Shown piece after piece: positions 51,289 through 60,591 of a stretch of DNA of 64,000 nucleotides. Each line of letters starts with the position of its first letter. The first letter of the stretch is position 1. Source of the stretch: Bryobacteraceae bacterium CoA2 C42 (GTDB lineage Bacteria; Acidobacteriota; Terriglobia; Bryobacterales; Bryobacteraceae); the NCBI GenBank assembly GCA_019931245.1, contig JAINDL010000019.1, positions 120,211 through 184,210 of the forward strand. Reading direction: 5' to 3'. The notes beneath the pieces were generated by a model that saw only the letters and a program-made list of their open reading frames with translations, did no database searches and had not been told where the DNA came from. Position numbers and translations under genes: made by a program.

Positions 51289-52965
51289 ATGCGGGCCGCA
51301 GCCGCCGCCTGGTGGGCCTGGTTTCCGTTGGCGCTGAGCGCCGCCACGGATGCCCCGGACCTGTTCCGCGCCGTGCGGGACGATGACCGGGCCGCCGTGC
51401 AGCAACTGCTGCGCCAGGGCGCCAACCCGAACGCCCGCGAGCCCGACGGCACCACGCCGCTCGGCTGGGCGGCGGTGCGCACCAACGGCGAAATCGCGGG
51501 GCTGCTCCTCAAAGCCGGCGCCGATGCCAACCTGACAAATGAGCTCGGGCTAGGCCCGCTGGCGCTGGCCGTGGCCAACGGGCCGCTCGCGCTCGTCGAA
51601 CAGCTGCTGGCCGCCGGGGCGGACCCGAACGTAGCGCGGGAGAACGGCGAAACCCCGTTGATGACCGCGGCGCGGCTGGGGCGTGTCGATGTCCTCGAGC
51701 GGCTGCTCGCCAAGGGCGCGGCCGTCAACGCACGCGATCAGAAGTTCGGGCAAACGGCGCTGATGTGGGCGGCGGGCCGGCCGGAGGCGGTGCGTCTGCT
51801 GCTCGCCCGCGGCGCCGACCCGCGGCTGACGACCAAAACCTGGGACGTGAAGTACACCTTCTATCTACCGACCACGGTGACGTTGGGCAAAACGGGCATC
51901 CCCTGGAACAACGACGGCGACTACACCGTAAAGAAGGGCGGCTTGAACGCGCTCTTTTTCGCCGTGCAGAAGAACGACGTCGCCTCGGCCCGCCTGCTGC
52001 TTGAAGCCGGTCTCGACGCTAACGCGACGGCCGCCGACGGCACAACGCCCCTGCTGGCGGCGCTCTATAAATGGGACGCGCCGGCGGGCACCTTTATCCC
52101 CGGCCGCGGAGCGCCGGCCACGGCGGGCAGCTCGCAGCGCTTCCGGCCGGACCTGGCCATGGCCGCCCTGCTGCTCGACCGCGGCGCCACCGTAAAGAAC
52201 GTCGACGGCGCGGGCTACACGGCGCTGCACGGCGCGGCGCTGGCCGTGGCGAAGGCGGCGCGCAGCGGGGTGCGGCAGAGCGGCGCCTACGGGCAGACCG
52301 CGGCGGCGCTCGCCCTGGGCGCCGACGACGGATCCTCCCCGGCCAACGCGCTGGCCGAATCGCTCGCCATCGTGCGCCGGCTGCTCGCCGCGGGCGCGGA
52401 TCCGAACGCGCAGACCATCTATCCCACCGGCGGACCCGCCGGCGATGTCCGCATCAACCCGGCTCCGCCCGGCTCCTCGCCCATGCATATCGCGGCCAGC
52501 TCGGGCAGCGTCGAGCTGCTGCGTCTGCTGGCCGAACGCGGCGGGAACCCTAACCTGGTCCGCCGGGATGGCCACACGCCGTTCTCCGTCGCCGTGCTGG
52601 CCGGCGATGTCGCCATGGCCCGCGAACTGGTGGCCCGCGGCGCGGATGTGCGCGCGCGCTGGAACCCGCAGGATAAGATTCCCGACCCCGTCGAGGCCAT
52701 CACTCTCCCGCGCCAGCAGCAGAGCATTCTGCATCTGGCGGCCATTCAGGGCCGGCCCGAAGTGATCGAATTCCTCCACACGCAGGGGGCGCCGCTCGAG
52801 GCGAAAAACTCGCTGGGCGAAACGCCGCTCGACCTCGCCGACCATCAGGAGCGCTACCGCGAAGCGATTCAGCGGCAGGGCGCCGAAGGCGACCCGGAGA
52901 AGCTGAAGAAGATCGTACGGGGCCGAGCCGGATCCGACACCTTGAAGCGGTTGATGGGCAGGTAG
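51289..52965 (+). CDS. Ankyrin-repeat protein, exported
   Basis: A 558-aa protein with a signal peptide (about 1-18, ending ALSAAT) and about nine to ten ankyrin repeats, for example DGTTPLGWAAVRTNGEIAGL, NGETPLMTAARLGRVDVLER, GQTALMWAAGRPEAVRLLLA and DGHTPFSVAVLAGDVAMARE. Two insertions without repeats, one rich in Gly/Pro/Ala, interrupt the array. Ankyrin arrays bind proteins; an exported one beside DUF1552 could be an adaptor for the cytochrome complex. The ATG at 51289 has GGAGG upstream in the last DUF1552 codons, so the three genes look co-transcribed. Confidence 0.88.
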   Translation: MRAAAAAWWAWFPLALSAATDAPDLFRAVRDDDRAAVQQLLRQGANPNAREPDGTTPLGWAAVRTNGEIAGLLLKAGADANLTNELGLGPLALAVANGPLALVEQLLAAGADPNVARENGETPLMTAARLGRVDVLERLLAKGAAVNARDQKFGQTALMWAAGRPEAVRLLLARGADPRLTTKTWDVKYTFYLPTTVTLGKTGIPWNNDGDYTVKKGGLNALFFAVQKNDVASARLLLEAGLDANATAADGTTPLLAALYKWDAPAGTFIPGRGAPATAGSSQRFRPDLAMAALLLDRGATVKNVDGAGYTALHGAALAVAKAARSGVRQSGAYGQTAAALALGADDGSSPANALAESLAIVRRLLAAGADPNAQTIYPTGGPAGDVRINPAPPGSSPMHIAASSGSVELLRLLAERGGNPNLVRRDGHTPFSVAVLAGDVAMARELVARGADVRARWNPQDKIPDPVEAITLPRQQQSILHLAAIQGRPEVIEFLHTQGAPLEAKNSLGETPLDLADHQERYREAIQRQGAEGDPEKLKKIVRGRAGSDTLKRLMGR

Positions 52966-52967
52966 CC

Positions 52968-52987
52968 ATTTTGCGAAACGAAGCCAA
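52968..52987 (+). repeat. 20-nt dispersed element, copy 2
   Basis: ATTTTGCGAAACGAAGCCAA is identical to 30688-30707. It begins 2 nt after the ankyrin gene stop and ends just before TAGAAT (52990-52995), a -10-like box for the next gene. Confidence 0.5.
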
Positions 52988-53021
52988 CGTAGAATTGAGG
53001 TCAATCGCCGTGGTGCCCCGT

Positions 53022-55439
53022 ATGTCTCTTCTTCGTCTCCTTGCCATTCCCACGCTCGCCACCTCCCTGGCTGCCGCGGACGACGCGGCGACCTTCCGGG
53101 ACAAGATCGCGCCCCTGCTCGCCGCCCACTGCGCCAGTTGCCACACCGGCCCGCAGGCCCAGGCCGCGCTCTCAATCGCCTCGCTCGACGACCTGCTCCG
53201 CGGCGGGAAGCGCGGCCCGGCTGTCGAGCCCGGCCGGTCGAGCGCCTCGCTGCTGGTGCAGTTTCTGCGCGGCGAACGCAACCCGCGCATGCCGATCGGC
53301 GGCAAGCCGCTGCCCGACGCCGCCATTACCGCGCTGGCCGCCGCGATCGACAGTCTGACGCCGGCCGCCGCGCCCGCCCCCGGCAGCCGCGACCACATCT
53401 CCTGGGTGTTCCGCCCCCCGGTTGAGCCGAAGGTGCCCGCGGTGCGGAACGCCGCCTGGGTCCGCAACCCGATCGACGCCTTCCTGCTCGGCAAGCTCGA
53501 ACAGAAAGGGATCGCGCCCGCGCCGCCTGCTTCGAAACGCGCGCTCCTGCGCCGCGTCTACTTCGACCTGATCGGCCTGCCGCCCACCGAAGAGGAGGCC
53601 CGGCAGTTCCTCATCGACCTGGCCCCCGATGCCTACCCCAAGCTGGTCGACCGCCTGCTCGAGGACCCTCGCTACGGCGAACGCTGGGGCCGCCACTGGC
53701 TCGATCTGGTCCGCTTCGCCGAGAGCGATGGCTTCGCCATCGACGGCGAACGGCCCACCGCCTGGCGCTACCGCGACTACGTCATCCGCGCCTTCAATCA
53801 CGACAAGCCCTACGACGAGTTCGTGCTCGAACAGCTCGCCGGCGACGAGTGGCAGCCCCGCCCCGGAGCCCGCGGCGCCAACGCCGAGAACGAGGGCCTG
53901 CTTGCCCTCGGCTTCCTCCGCATGGGTCCGTGGGAGCGCGACACCAACTTTGATGCGCAGCTCCGCCTGGACTGGCTGAACGAGATGGCCGGCACGACTT
54001 CGCAGGTTTTTCTCGGGCTCACCGTCGGCTGCGCCCGCTGCCACGATCATAAGTACGACCCGATTCCACAGAAGGACTTCTACCGGCTCCAGGCCTTCTT
54101 CGCCGCCACGCGCATCGATGACCGGCCCGTTCCGCATCTGAACGCCGAAGGCGGCCGCCTCGCCTGGCGCCACCGGCTTCGCGCCCTTGAAGACCAGCTC
54201 GAAGCCGCCAACGAAGCGGTCAAGGATCTTGAAACCAAACTCAAGGCCAAGCTCACCGCCGCCGGCCTCAAGGAAGGCGAACTGCAGAAGCTGCTCAAAG
54301 AGAAGGAGTCGCCGGTCTTCACCGCCGCCGAACGCCAACAGCACGCCGAGGCGGCCGAACGGGCCGCCCGGCTGACGCTCGAAGTGGCGCGCCATCAGCC
54401 CATCGCCTACAGCGTCAACGAAGTGGCCCCGCCGGCGGTGATGGAGGTGGAGCCCACCTTCGTGCTCGCCGGTGGCGAGCGCTCGGCGCCGGGCGCGCGC
54501 GTCGAGCCGGGCTTTCTCAAAGCCATCACCGGCAACAGCGACCCGGCCAAGATCGCCTTTCCCGGCCGCTACCGCTCGGGCCGGCGCAAAGCGCTGGCCG
54601 AATGGATGGTGAGTCCGGCCAATCCGCTGACGGCCCGCGTGATGGTCAACCGCATTTGGCAGCACCATTTCGGCGAAGGCATTGTCCGCACCCCGTCCGA
54701 CTTCGGCCTGAACGGCGACCGGCCCACGCACCCGGAGCTGCTCGACTGGCTTGCGTTGCGCTTCATCGAAAAGAAGTGGAGCATCAAGGAGATGCACCGG
54801 CTGATGCTGACCTCGAACGCCTATCTGCAGTCGACGCGGCACCCGGAGGCCAAGGCGATTAGCGAGATCGACCCCGCCAATCGACTGCTGTCGCGCATGA
54901 ACTGGATTCGCCTGGAATCCGAGGCGCTCCGCGACTCGATCCTGACGGCGAGCGGGGGCCTCAACCCCGAAGCGGGCGGCCCCGGCATGTTCTTCCGCGT
55001 CAAGGACGAGATCGCGCAGGGCTTTCAGATGTTCAAGTGGTATCCGTCGCCCGAAAGCGCGCAGCGCCGCCGTTCCGTCTACGCCTTTCAACGGCGCTCG
55101 CTGGCCATGCCGCTGATGGAGGTGTTCGACGCGGCCAACATGAGCGAGAGCTGCGCGCGCCGCAGCGTCACCACCGTATCGCCGCAGGCTCTCACGCTGC
55201 TCAACGGCGAGCTTACCGACGCCGAATCGCGCCGGTTTGCCGCGCGCGTGATCGAACTGGCGGGGCCCGACCCGGCGCAGCAGATCCGCAAAGCCTTTTC
55301 GCTCACCCTGCAGCGCGAACCGGCCGGCCCCGAACTGGAGCAGGCCCGGAAGCTATACGCCGGCCGCGAGGCCGCCGACGCGCTGGCCCGTCTGGGCGTC
55401 GTCCTCTTCAACCTGAACGAGTTTCTCTATCTGGAGTAG
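53022..55439 (+). CDS. Planctomycete-type cytochrome with DUF1549 and DUF1553
   Basis: An 805-aa exported protein, the third of its kind in the window and closest in layout to the one at 28098. Signal peptide 1-19; haem motif C37-ASC-H41; DUF1549 (RRVYFDLIGLPPTEEEARQF, ERWGRHWLDLVRFAES); second haem-type CARCHDHKYDPIP; a coiled-coil insert (about 390-450) with LEAANEAVKDLETKLKAKL; DUF1553 (AEWMVSPANPLTARVMVNRI). The ATG at 53022 is preferred over the track start at 52971, which has no signal peptide. It precedes a DUF1501 gene by 6 nt. Confidence 0.92.
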   Translation: MSLLRLLAIPTLATSLAAADDAATFRDKIAPLLAAHCASCHTGPQAQAALSIASLDDLLRGGKRGPAVEPGRSSASLLVQFLRGERNPRMPIGGKPLPDAAITALAAAIDSLTPAAAPAPGSRDHISWVFRPPVEPKVPAVRNAAWVRNPIDAFLLGKLEQKGIAPAPPASKRALLRRVYFDLIGLPPTEEEARQFLIDLAPDAYPKLVDRLLEDPRYGERWGRHWLDLVRFAESDGFAIDGERPTAWRYRDYVIRAFNHDKPYDEFVLEQLAGDEWQPRPGARGANAENEGLLALGFLRMGPWERDTNFDAQLRLDWLNEMAGTTSQVFLGLTVGCARCHDHKYDPIPQKDFYRLQAFFAATRIDDRPVPHLNAEGGRLAWRHRLRALEDQLEAANEAVKDLETKLKAKLTAAGLKEGELQKLLKEKESPVFTAAERQQHAEAAERAARLTLEVARHQPIAYSVNEVAPPAVMEVEPTFVLAGGERSAPGARVEPGFLKAITGNSDPAKIAFPGRYRSGRRKALAEWMVSPANPLTARVMVNRIWQHHFGEGIVRTPSDFGLNGDRPTHPELLDWLALRFIEKKWSIKEMHRLMLTSNAYLQSTRHPEAKAISEIDPANRLLSRMNWIRLESEALRDSILTASGGLNPEAGGPGMFFRVKDEIAQGFQMFKWYPSPESAQRRRSVYAFQRRSLAMPLMEVFDAANMSESCARRSVTTVSPQALTLLNGELTDAESRRFAARVIELAGPDPAQQIRKAFSLTLQREPAGPELEQARKLYAGREAADALARLGVVLFNLNEFLYLE

Positions 55440-55445
55440 CGCCGC

Positions 55446-56846
55446 ATGAGCCACGAATGGAACCGCCGTAACTTTCTCTACCGCAGCCTGGTGGGCGTGG
55501 GTGGCCTCGCGCTGATGGATCAGCTGCGCGCCGCCAACCCGCTCGCCTCCCGCGCCCCGCACCATGCGGCCAAGGCCAAGTCTTGCATCTTTCTCACCAT
55601 GCTCGGCGGCGTGGCGCAGATGGACACGTTCGACCCCAAGCCCGCTCTCGAGAAGTTCGACAACACGACCCTCGACTGGACCAACGAGAAGCGCACCGAC
55701 CAGCCGGAGCTCTACACCAAGCCGCGGTTGATCCTCAAGAGTCCCTGGAAATTCGCGAAACACGGCCAGTGTGGCATGGATGTCTCCGAGCTGTTTCCGC
55801 AGCTGGCCACCTGCGTCGATGACCTCGCGTTCGTCAAGACCATCACCGGCGAGAACGGCAACCATCCGGCCGCGACGTTCCTGATGAACACCGGCCTTGT
55901 GCTGCCCGGCCGCCCTTCGGTGGGTTCGTGGGTCACCTACGGATTGGGCTCGGAGAACCAGAATCTGCCGGGCTTCGTGGTGCTGCCGGACTTCCGGGCG
56001 CTGCCCTTCAGCGGTTCGCAGCAGTGGGGCGCGGGCTTTCTGCCGGCATCGTATCAGGGCACGATGATGCAGTGGAAGGGCGATCCGATCAACGACCTGC
56101 AGTCGGCCGGCAGCCTGACCGACAAAGACCGGCAGGACCAGATGGAGCTGCTGCGCTCCTACAATCATGCCTATCTCGACGGCAACTTTACCAACCCCGA
56201 TCTGCAGGGGCGTATTGATGCCTATGAGCTGGCCTTCCGGATGCAGACCGAGGTGCCGGAGGCGTTGCGCCTGTCCAAAGAGAGCGAGGCGACGCGGAAG
56301 ATGTACGGCCTTGATGAGGAGACGACGCGGTCGTTTGGCACGCGCTGTCTGATGGCGCGGCAATTGGTGGAGAGGGGCGTCCGCTTCGTGCAGCTGTATA
56401 CGCCGAGCCAGTCCTGGGACAGCCATACGGATATTCTCAAAGGGCACGCCAAGAATGCCCGCGAGGTGGATCTGCCCATCGCGGGGCTCATCCGGGATTT
56501 GAAGCAGCGCAACCTGCTCGATTCGACGCTGATCGTATGGATGGGCGAGTTTGGCCGTACGCCGGACCATCCGGCGGACCTGCGGGACAAAGCCGGGCGG
56601 GATCACAACACGAAGGCGATGACCATGTTTTTCGCGGGCGGGGGTGTGAAGCCGGGGGTGAGCGTGGGCGCGACGGATGAGCTTGGCTGGAAGGCGGTGG
56701 AGAAGGTCTACCGCATGCGCGATGTCCACGCGACCATTCTGCACCTGATGGGGCTGAACGATATGCGGCTGTCGCATTATCACGCGGGCCGCCAGATGCG
56801 GCTGACGGACACGGGCGGTGAGGTGATCAACGGGGTGGTGGCGTAA
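55446..56846 (+). CDS. DUF1501 secreted protein
   Basis: A 466-aa DUF1501 protein with a twin-Arg signal (NRRNFLYRSLVGVGGLAL). Motifs match its relatives: CIFLTMLGGVAQMDTFDPKP, LVERGVRFVQLYTPSQSWDS, LIVWMGEFGRTPDHPADL, GRDHNTKAMTMFFAGGGVKP and HATILHLMGLND. It forms the usual pair with the DUF1553 gene just upstream. Confidence 0.93.
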   Translation: MSHEWNRRNFLYRSLVGVGGLALMDQLRAANPLASRAPHHAAKAKSCIFLTMLGGVAQMDTFDPKPALEKFDNTTLDWTNEKRTDQPELYTKPRLILKSPWKFAKHGQCGMDVSELFPQLATCVDDLAFVKTITGENGNHPAATFLMNTGLVLPGRPSVGSWVTYGLGSENQNLPGFVVLPDFRALPFSGSQQWGAGFLPASYQGTMMQWKGDPINDLQSAGSLTDKDRQDQMELLRSYNHAYLDGNFTNPDLQGRIDAYELAFRMQTEVPEALRLSKESEATRKMYGLDEETTRSFGTRCLMARQLVERGVRFVQLYTPSQSWDSHTDILKGHAKNAREVDLPIAGLIRDLKQRNLLDSTLIVWMGEFGRTPDHPADLRDKAGRDHNTKAMTMFFAGGGVKPGVSVGATDELGWKAVEKVYRMRDVHATILHLMGLNDMRLSHYHAGRQMRLTDTGGEVINGVVA

Positions 56847-56857
56847 GCCTGGAGTGC

Positions 56858-56891
56858 CGCCCCGGGCCGGCTGGTAAGCCGGCCCGGGGCG
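56858..56891. terminator. 14-bp hairpin between convergent genes
   Basis: A perfect 14-bp GC stem with a 6-nt loop (CGCCCCGGGCCGGC / GCCGGCCCGGGGCG, loop TGGTAA) stands between the stop codons of two convergent genes. Only weak T-rich sequence follows on each side, so it may act as a two-way terminator with Rho or by structure alone. Confidence 0.6.
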
Positions 56892-56897
56892 TTCCTG

Positions 56898-59800
56898 CTA
56901 CCAGAGCAGCTTCAGCGCCAACTGCGTCTGCCGCGGCGCGTTGGCCATGCCGGTCACCCGGCCGAACTGCGCGTTGCCCACCGTGGTGTTCGGGGCGGCG
57001 AACACGGGATGGTTAAACGCGTTGAAGCTTTCGGCCCGGAACTCGAGGCCCACGCGCTCGCTGAAGACGTTGAAGCGCTTGAACACCGAAAGATCCAGCA
57101 ATTCGACGAAATCAGCGCGCAGGTTCGGATGCATCCGGCCCACGTTGCCGAAGGTGTACTGCGCCGGCAGGCGGAAGGCCGCCGTGTCGAACCAGCGGTC
57201 GAGGGTCGGGTTGTCGAGCCGGGCGTCCTTGCCGGTCGAATCCGGCCGCTGGCCGCCGCCGAAGCTGAAGCTGGTGTTGCCGGTGGTGAGCATCTGCAGC
57301 GGCTGGCCGCTGCTCAGCGTCACAATTCCGTTGACCTGCCACTGGCCGAGCACCGCGTTGGTGAAGCCCTTCCAGGTGCTGCCGAACTTCTTGCCCTTGC
57401 CAAACGGCAGTTCGTAGGTCGCGGTGGTGACCACGCGGTGGGGATAGTGGTACGGCGAAACGGACTTGTCGCAGGCGCGGCAGTTGAAGTCACGGAAGCC
57501 GGCCGAATCCCAGGCGTTGTCGCCGCCGTCAGCCAGCAGCTTCGACCAGGTGTAGGCGACCACCACGGTGCCCCCGCCCGAGAAGCGCTTTTTGAAGGTC
57601 GCCTGCAGGCTGTGGAAGTTGGAGTTGCCCCACGAGGTGCCCGCGTAGGAGACGCCGGGCAGATGCGGGAAGGGGGTGAGGAGTTCGCCGCGCTGCACCG
57701 TCCGGGTGGACAGCGGGCCCACCGGAATGATGCCGAAGAACGGATTCGGCACGACATCGAGCAGGCCGGCGTCGGGCCGGATGAGCGAGTTCGGCAGTTG
57801 GTCCATCTGCCAGCCGAGCGGCAGCTTGGTCCCTTTGTTGCCGGCGTAGGCGAGTTCGAGTACCGTGGTGCTGCCGAGGTCCTGGGCGATCGAGAAGTTC
57901 CACTGGCTGTTATAGGGCGTCGTCATGTTGGAGGGTACGGGCGAGCCGACACCCTGACCGAGAGCCGCCATCAGTCCATTCGTCGGCCCTTCCGGCTGCA
58001 GCACGCCGTTCGGGAACGGATTGCGCAGCAGGTCGGTCGGGGTGACGCCGTCGATGGTCGGCACCCACGGCGTGGTGGCGCGGAAGGGCGCCGTGCCGTA
58101 GTTGTTGGCGCCGTAGGTGGCCATGGTGTAGAAGATACCGCCGCCGGTGCGGATCACGAGGCCCGGCCGGAGCTGGTAGGCGAGGCCGATGCGCGGCGCG
58201 ATCTTGCTCCACTCGATGTCCCGCAGCGTGCGGCCGCGGCCGCCCTGATTCGGGAAGGTCCAGCCGCCCATCAGGTTCAGGCCGGTGCGCTGGCTGAGCG
58301 GACTCTGTGCCGTGGGATCAAACACCGCATACCGGTTGTGCCGTTCGGTCAGGCCGGTCTCGAAGTCCCAGCGCAGGCCGAGGTTAATGGTCAACTTGCG
58401 GTTCACCTTCCAGTCGTCCTGAACATAGAAGCCGTAGCTTTTGCTTTCGAGGGCCGGGCGGATACCGTGCACTTCGCTGCCGCCCGCGCCCGTGCCGAGC
58501 AGGAAGGAGGCAAAGCCGAAGCCGCCATTGGCCGACACCACGCGGGGATCGGGACCCTGGGTCATGCCGCGGTTGAAGGTGAAGTTCAGGCTCCAGGGGG
58601 CCTGCATGTGGTTAATCAGGTTCAGCCGCACCTCGGACCCATACTTGAGCGAGTGGCTGCCCGTGACCTTCGAGAGCGTACCCACAAAGGTGTGCGATTG
58701 GTTGGCCGACCGGAAGTTCCAGTGGTGCAGCAGGCCGGGCATCGTCATCTCTTCGACCGAGAACTCCGGGAAGGCCAGCAGGTCGGCGCCGGTTTCGGTG
58801 TAGGCGGGCAGGCCCAGCGCAGTGGGGCGGAAGCCTTTGTGCCAGCTGCCGCGGTCGAGAATTGACCGCGCAAAGCCGTAGCGCAGGTTGACGAGCGTGG
58901 TGGGGTTCAGGGTCCAGCTGTAGTCGAGCGCCGCGTTCTGCTGCCGCTCGTAGTTGGAGTAGCAGCCGCCGTCCGGACACCCGGGGCCGGCCCAAAGCTC
59001 GGGCTGCGAGTTTTCGTTCTGGAACAGCGTGTAGCGGAAGAAAATGCGTTGATTTTCGTTGAAATTGTGGTCGAACTTGCCGGTGCCGCGGTTGACGTCC
59101 GTCGGCGCCTTGCCTTGGAAGAAGAAGTTGTTCTGCGCGGTGTTGAGCTGGCCCGGCAGGTTCGGCCGGGGTCCGTAGAACTTCAAGACGTTTGCCGCGA
59201 CGGGGTCAAACCGGCTCACGGGAATCCGATTGCCCGGGAAGACGGTCCGCAGGAACTGGCCTGGCCGAGCCGGGTCCGGCGTCGTCGAAAACGGGTCGTA
59301 GATGTTGCGGAGTTGTCCGGCGGCGGTCAGGGTCTTTGAGAAGTCGCCGTTCATCTGCTCATCGGTCGGCAGGGTGAAGAAGCGGGTGGACGCCGAACGC
59401 TGCCGGCGGCCCTCGTAGACGACGAAGAAGAAGGTCCGATTCTTGCCGTTATAGAGCTTTGGTATCGAGAGCGGTCCGCCGGAGCTCGCGCCGAATTCGT
59501 TGCGCTGAAAGACCGCCAGGCGCTGGCCGCTGGCGTTGGCAAACCAGTTGTTGGCGTCGAGCTTTGAGTTGCGCATGAACTCAAAGAGCGAGCCGTGCCA
59601 ATCGTTCGTACCCGACTTGGTGGCGATGGTCAGAACGCCGCCGCCCGACCGGCCGTACTCGGCGCTGTAGGAGTTGGTCTGAATCCGGAACTCCTCGACG
59701 CCTTCAACCGACGGCACCGCACTGTTGGCGTTCATGTTCGCGGTGTTCGAGTTCATGGTCACCGGCACGCCGTCCATCATGATGGCGTTTGACGAGTCCC

Positions 59801-60371
59801 GGCCGCCGTTCACCGTGAAGATGCCGATGGAGTGGAACCCTTCGTTGGCGTTCCCGTTGGCCGGACGCTGCGGGAACACGCCCGCCGTGGCCCAGGCGAG
59901 CGAGTAGACGTTCCGGCCGTTGAGCGGGAGGTCGATAATCCGCTTGTTTTCGATGACGCCGCTGAGCGTCGCCGTGGTGGTTTCGACGAGCTGCGCTCCG
60001 CCGGTCACGGTGACCGACTCCGACACCGCGCCCAGTTGCAGCGCGATGTTCACCTCGGCCTTCTGCTGCGTTGCAATCGGCAGCGACTCGACGTTGTAGG
60101 AGCGGAAGCCCTGCTTTTCTGCCCGCAGGCGGTAGCGCCCGGGCGGCAGCGGCGTAACGACGAAAAAGCCTCTCTCGTTCGATTCCGTGCGGAAGTTGAC
60201 GTTGCGCTCAATGTCGGTCACAACGACAATGGTGCCGGCGATTGCTGACCCCGACGGGTCGGTTACGAGGCCCGAGATCTGGCCGGCGACGGTTTGCGCG
60301 GCCAAATGCGGTGCGGACAAGAATAATGCCAATGCCGCGCTTGCCAGTGCGGCCATATGAAACCACTTCAT
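56898..60371 (-). CDS. Oar-like TonB-dependent outer-membrane protein
   Basis: A 1157-aa outer-membrane protein. Signal peptide 1-25 (ends HLAAQ), carboxypeptidase-regulatory-like domain (QISGLVTDPSGSAIAGTIVV, about 28-110), TonB plug (TATLSGVIENKRIIDLPLNG, IMMDGVPVTMNSN, VEEFRIQTNSYSAEYGRSGG) and a beta-barrel ending LALKLLW rather than in Phe. Two cysteine pairs occur in barrel loops (CPDGGC and CRAC). The track start at 60461 is replaced by the ATG at 60371, which opens the signal. Divergent from the next gene of the same family. Confidence 0.93.
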   Translation of the reverse strand: MKWFHMAALASAALALFLSAPHLAAQTVAGQISGLVTDPSGSAIAGTIVVVTDIERNVNFRTESNERGFFVVTPLPPGRYRLRAEKQGFRSYNVESLPIATQQKAEVNIALQLGAVSESVTVTGGAQLVETTTATLSGVIENKRIIDLPLNGRNVYSLAWATAGVFPQRPANGNANEGFHSIGIFTVNGGRDSSNAIMMDGVPVTMNSNTANMNANSAVPSVEGVEEFRIQTNSYSAEYGRSGGGVLTIATKSGTNDWHGSLFEFMRNSKLDANNWFANASGQRLAVFQRNEFGASSGGPLSIPKLYNGKNRTFFFVVYEGRRQRSASTRFFTLPTDEQMNGDFSKTLTAAGQLRNIYDPFSTTPDPARPGQFLRTVFPGNRIPVSRFDPVAANVLKFYGPRPNLPGQLNTAQNNFFFQGKAPTDVNRGTGKFDHNFNENQRIFFRYTLFQNENSQPELWAGPGCPDGGCYSNYERQQNAALDYSWTLNPTTLVNLRYGFARSILDRGSWHKGFRPTALGLPAYTETGADLLAFPEFSVEEMTMPGLLHHWNFRSANQSHTFVGTLSKVTGSHSLKYGSEVRLNLINHMQAPWSLNFTFNRGMTQGPDPRVVSANGGFGFASFLLGTGAGGSEVHGIRPALESKSYGFYVQDDWKVNRKLTINLGLRWDFETGLTERHNRYAVFDPTAQSPLSQRTGLNLMGGWTFPNQGGRGRTLRDIEWSKIAPRIGLAYQLRPGLVIRTGGGIFYTMATYGANNYGTAPFRATTPWVPTIDGVTPTDLLRNPFPNGVLQPEGPTNGLMAALGQGVGSPVPSNMTTPYNSQWNFSIAQDLGSTTVLELAYAGNKGTKLPLGWQMDQLPNSLIRPDAGLLDVVPNPFFGIIPVGPLSTRTVQRGELLTPFPHLPGVSYAGTSWGNSNFHSLQATFKKRFSGGGTVVVAYTWSKLLADGGDNAWDSAGFRDFNCRACDKSVSPYHYPHRVVTTATYELPFGKGKKFGSTWKGFTNAVLGQWQVNGIVTLSSGQPLQMLTTGNTSFSFGGGQRPDSTGKDARLDNPTLDRWFDTAAFRLPAQYTFGNVGRMHPNLRADFVELLDLSVFKRFNVFSERVGLEFRAESFNAFNHPVFAAPNTTVGNAQFGRVTGMANAPRQTQLALKLLW

Positions 60372-60591
60372 TCCATTTCCCCTTTTCGATAATGCATTTA
60401 CTCCACCAGCGACGACCAAGACCGGCCGGCTTGGCCTGACCTGGCAACCACTGCAAGGCATGACTCCGCCGGATTACCCCGTTACGAGTATGTCCATTAC
60501 AGTACGGGATGTCATATCACAGGAAATCCGGCGGAGCAAGGGTATACCCATCCAACTCCGATTCCAGTTGTCGTGTTAGACTTACAATGTC
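60372..60591. other. Divergent gap between two TonB-dependent genes
   Basis: This 220-bp gap has no gene. TACAAT (60583-60588) ends 3 nt before the GTG start of the plus-strand gene and 9 nt before a second in-frame GTG (60598), suggesting a leaderless mRNA there. No clear box was found for the minus-strand gene. Confidence 0.4.
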
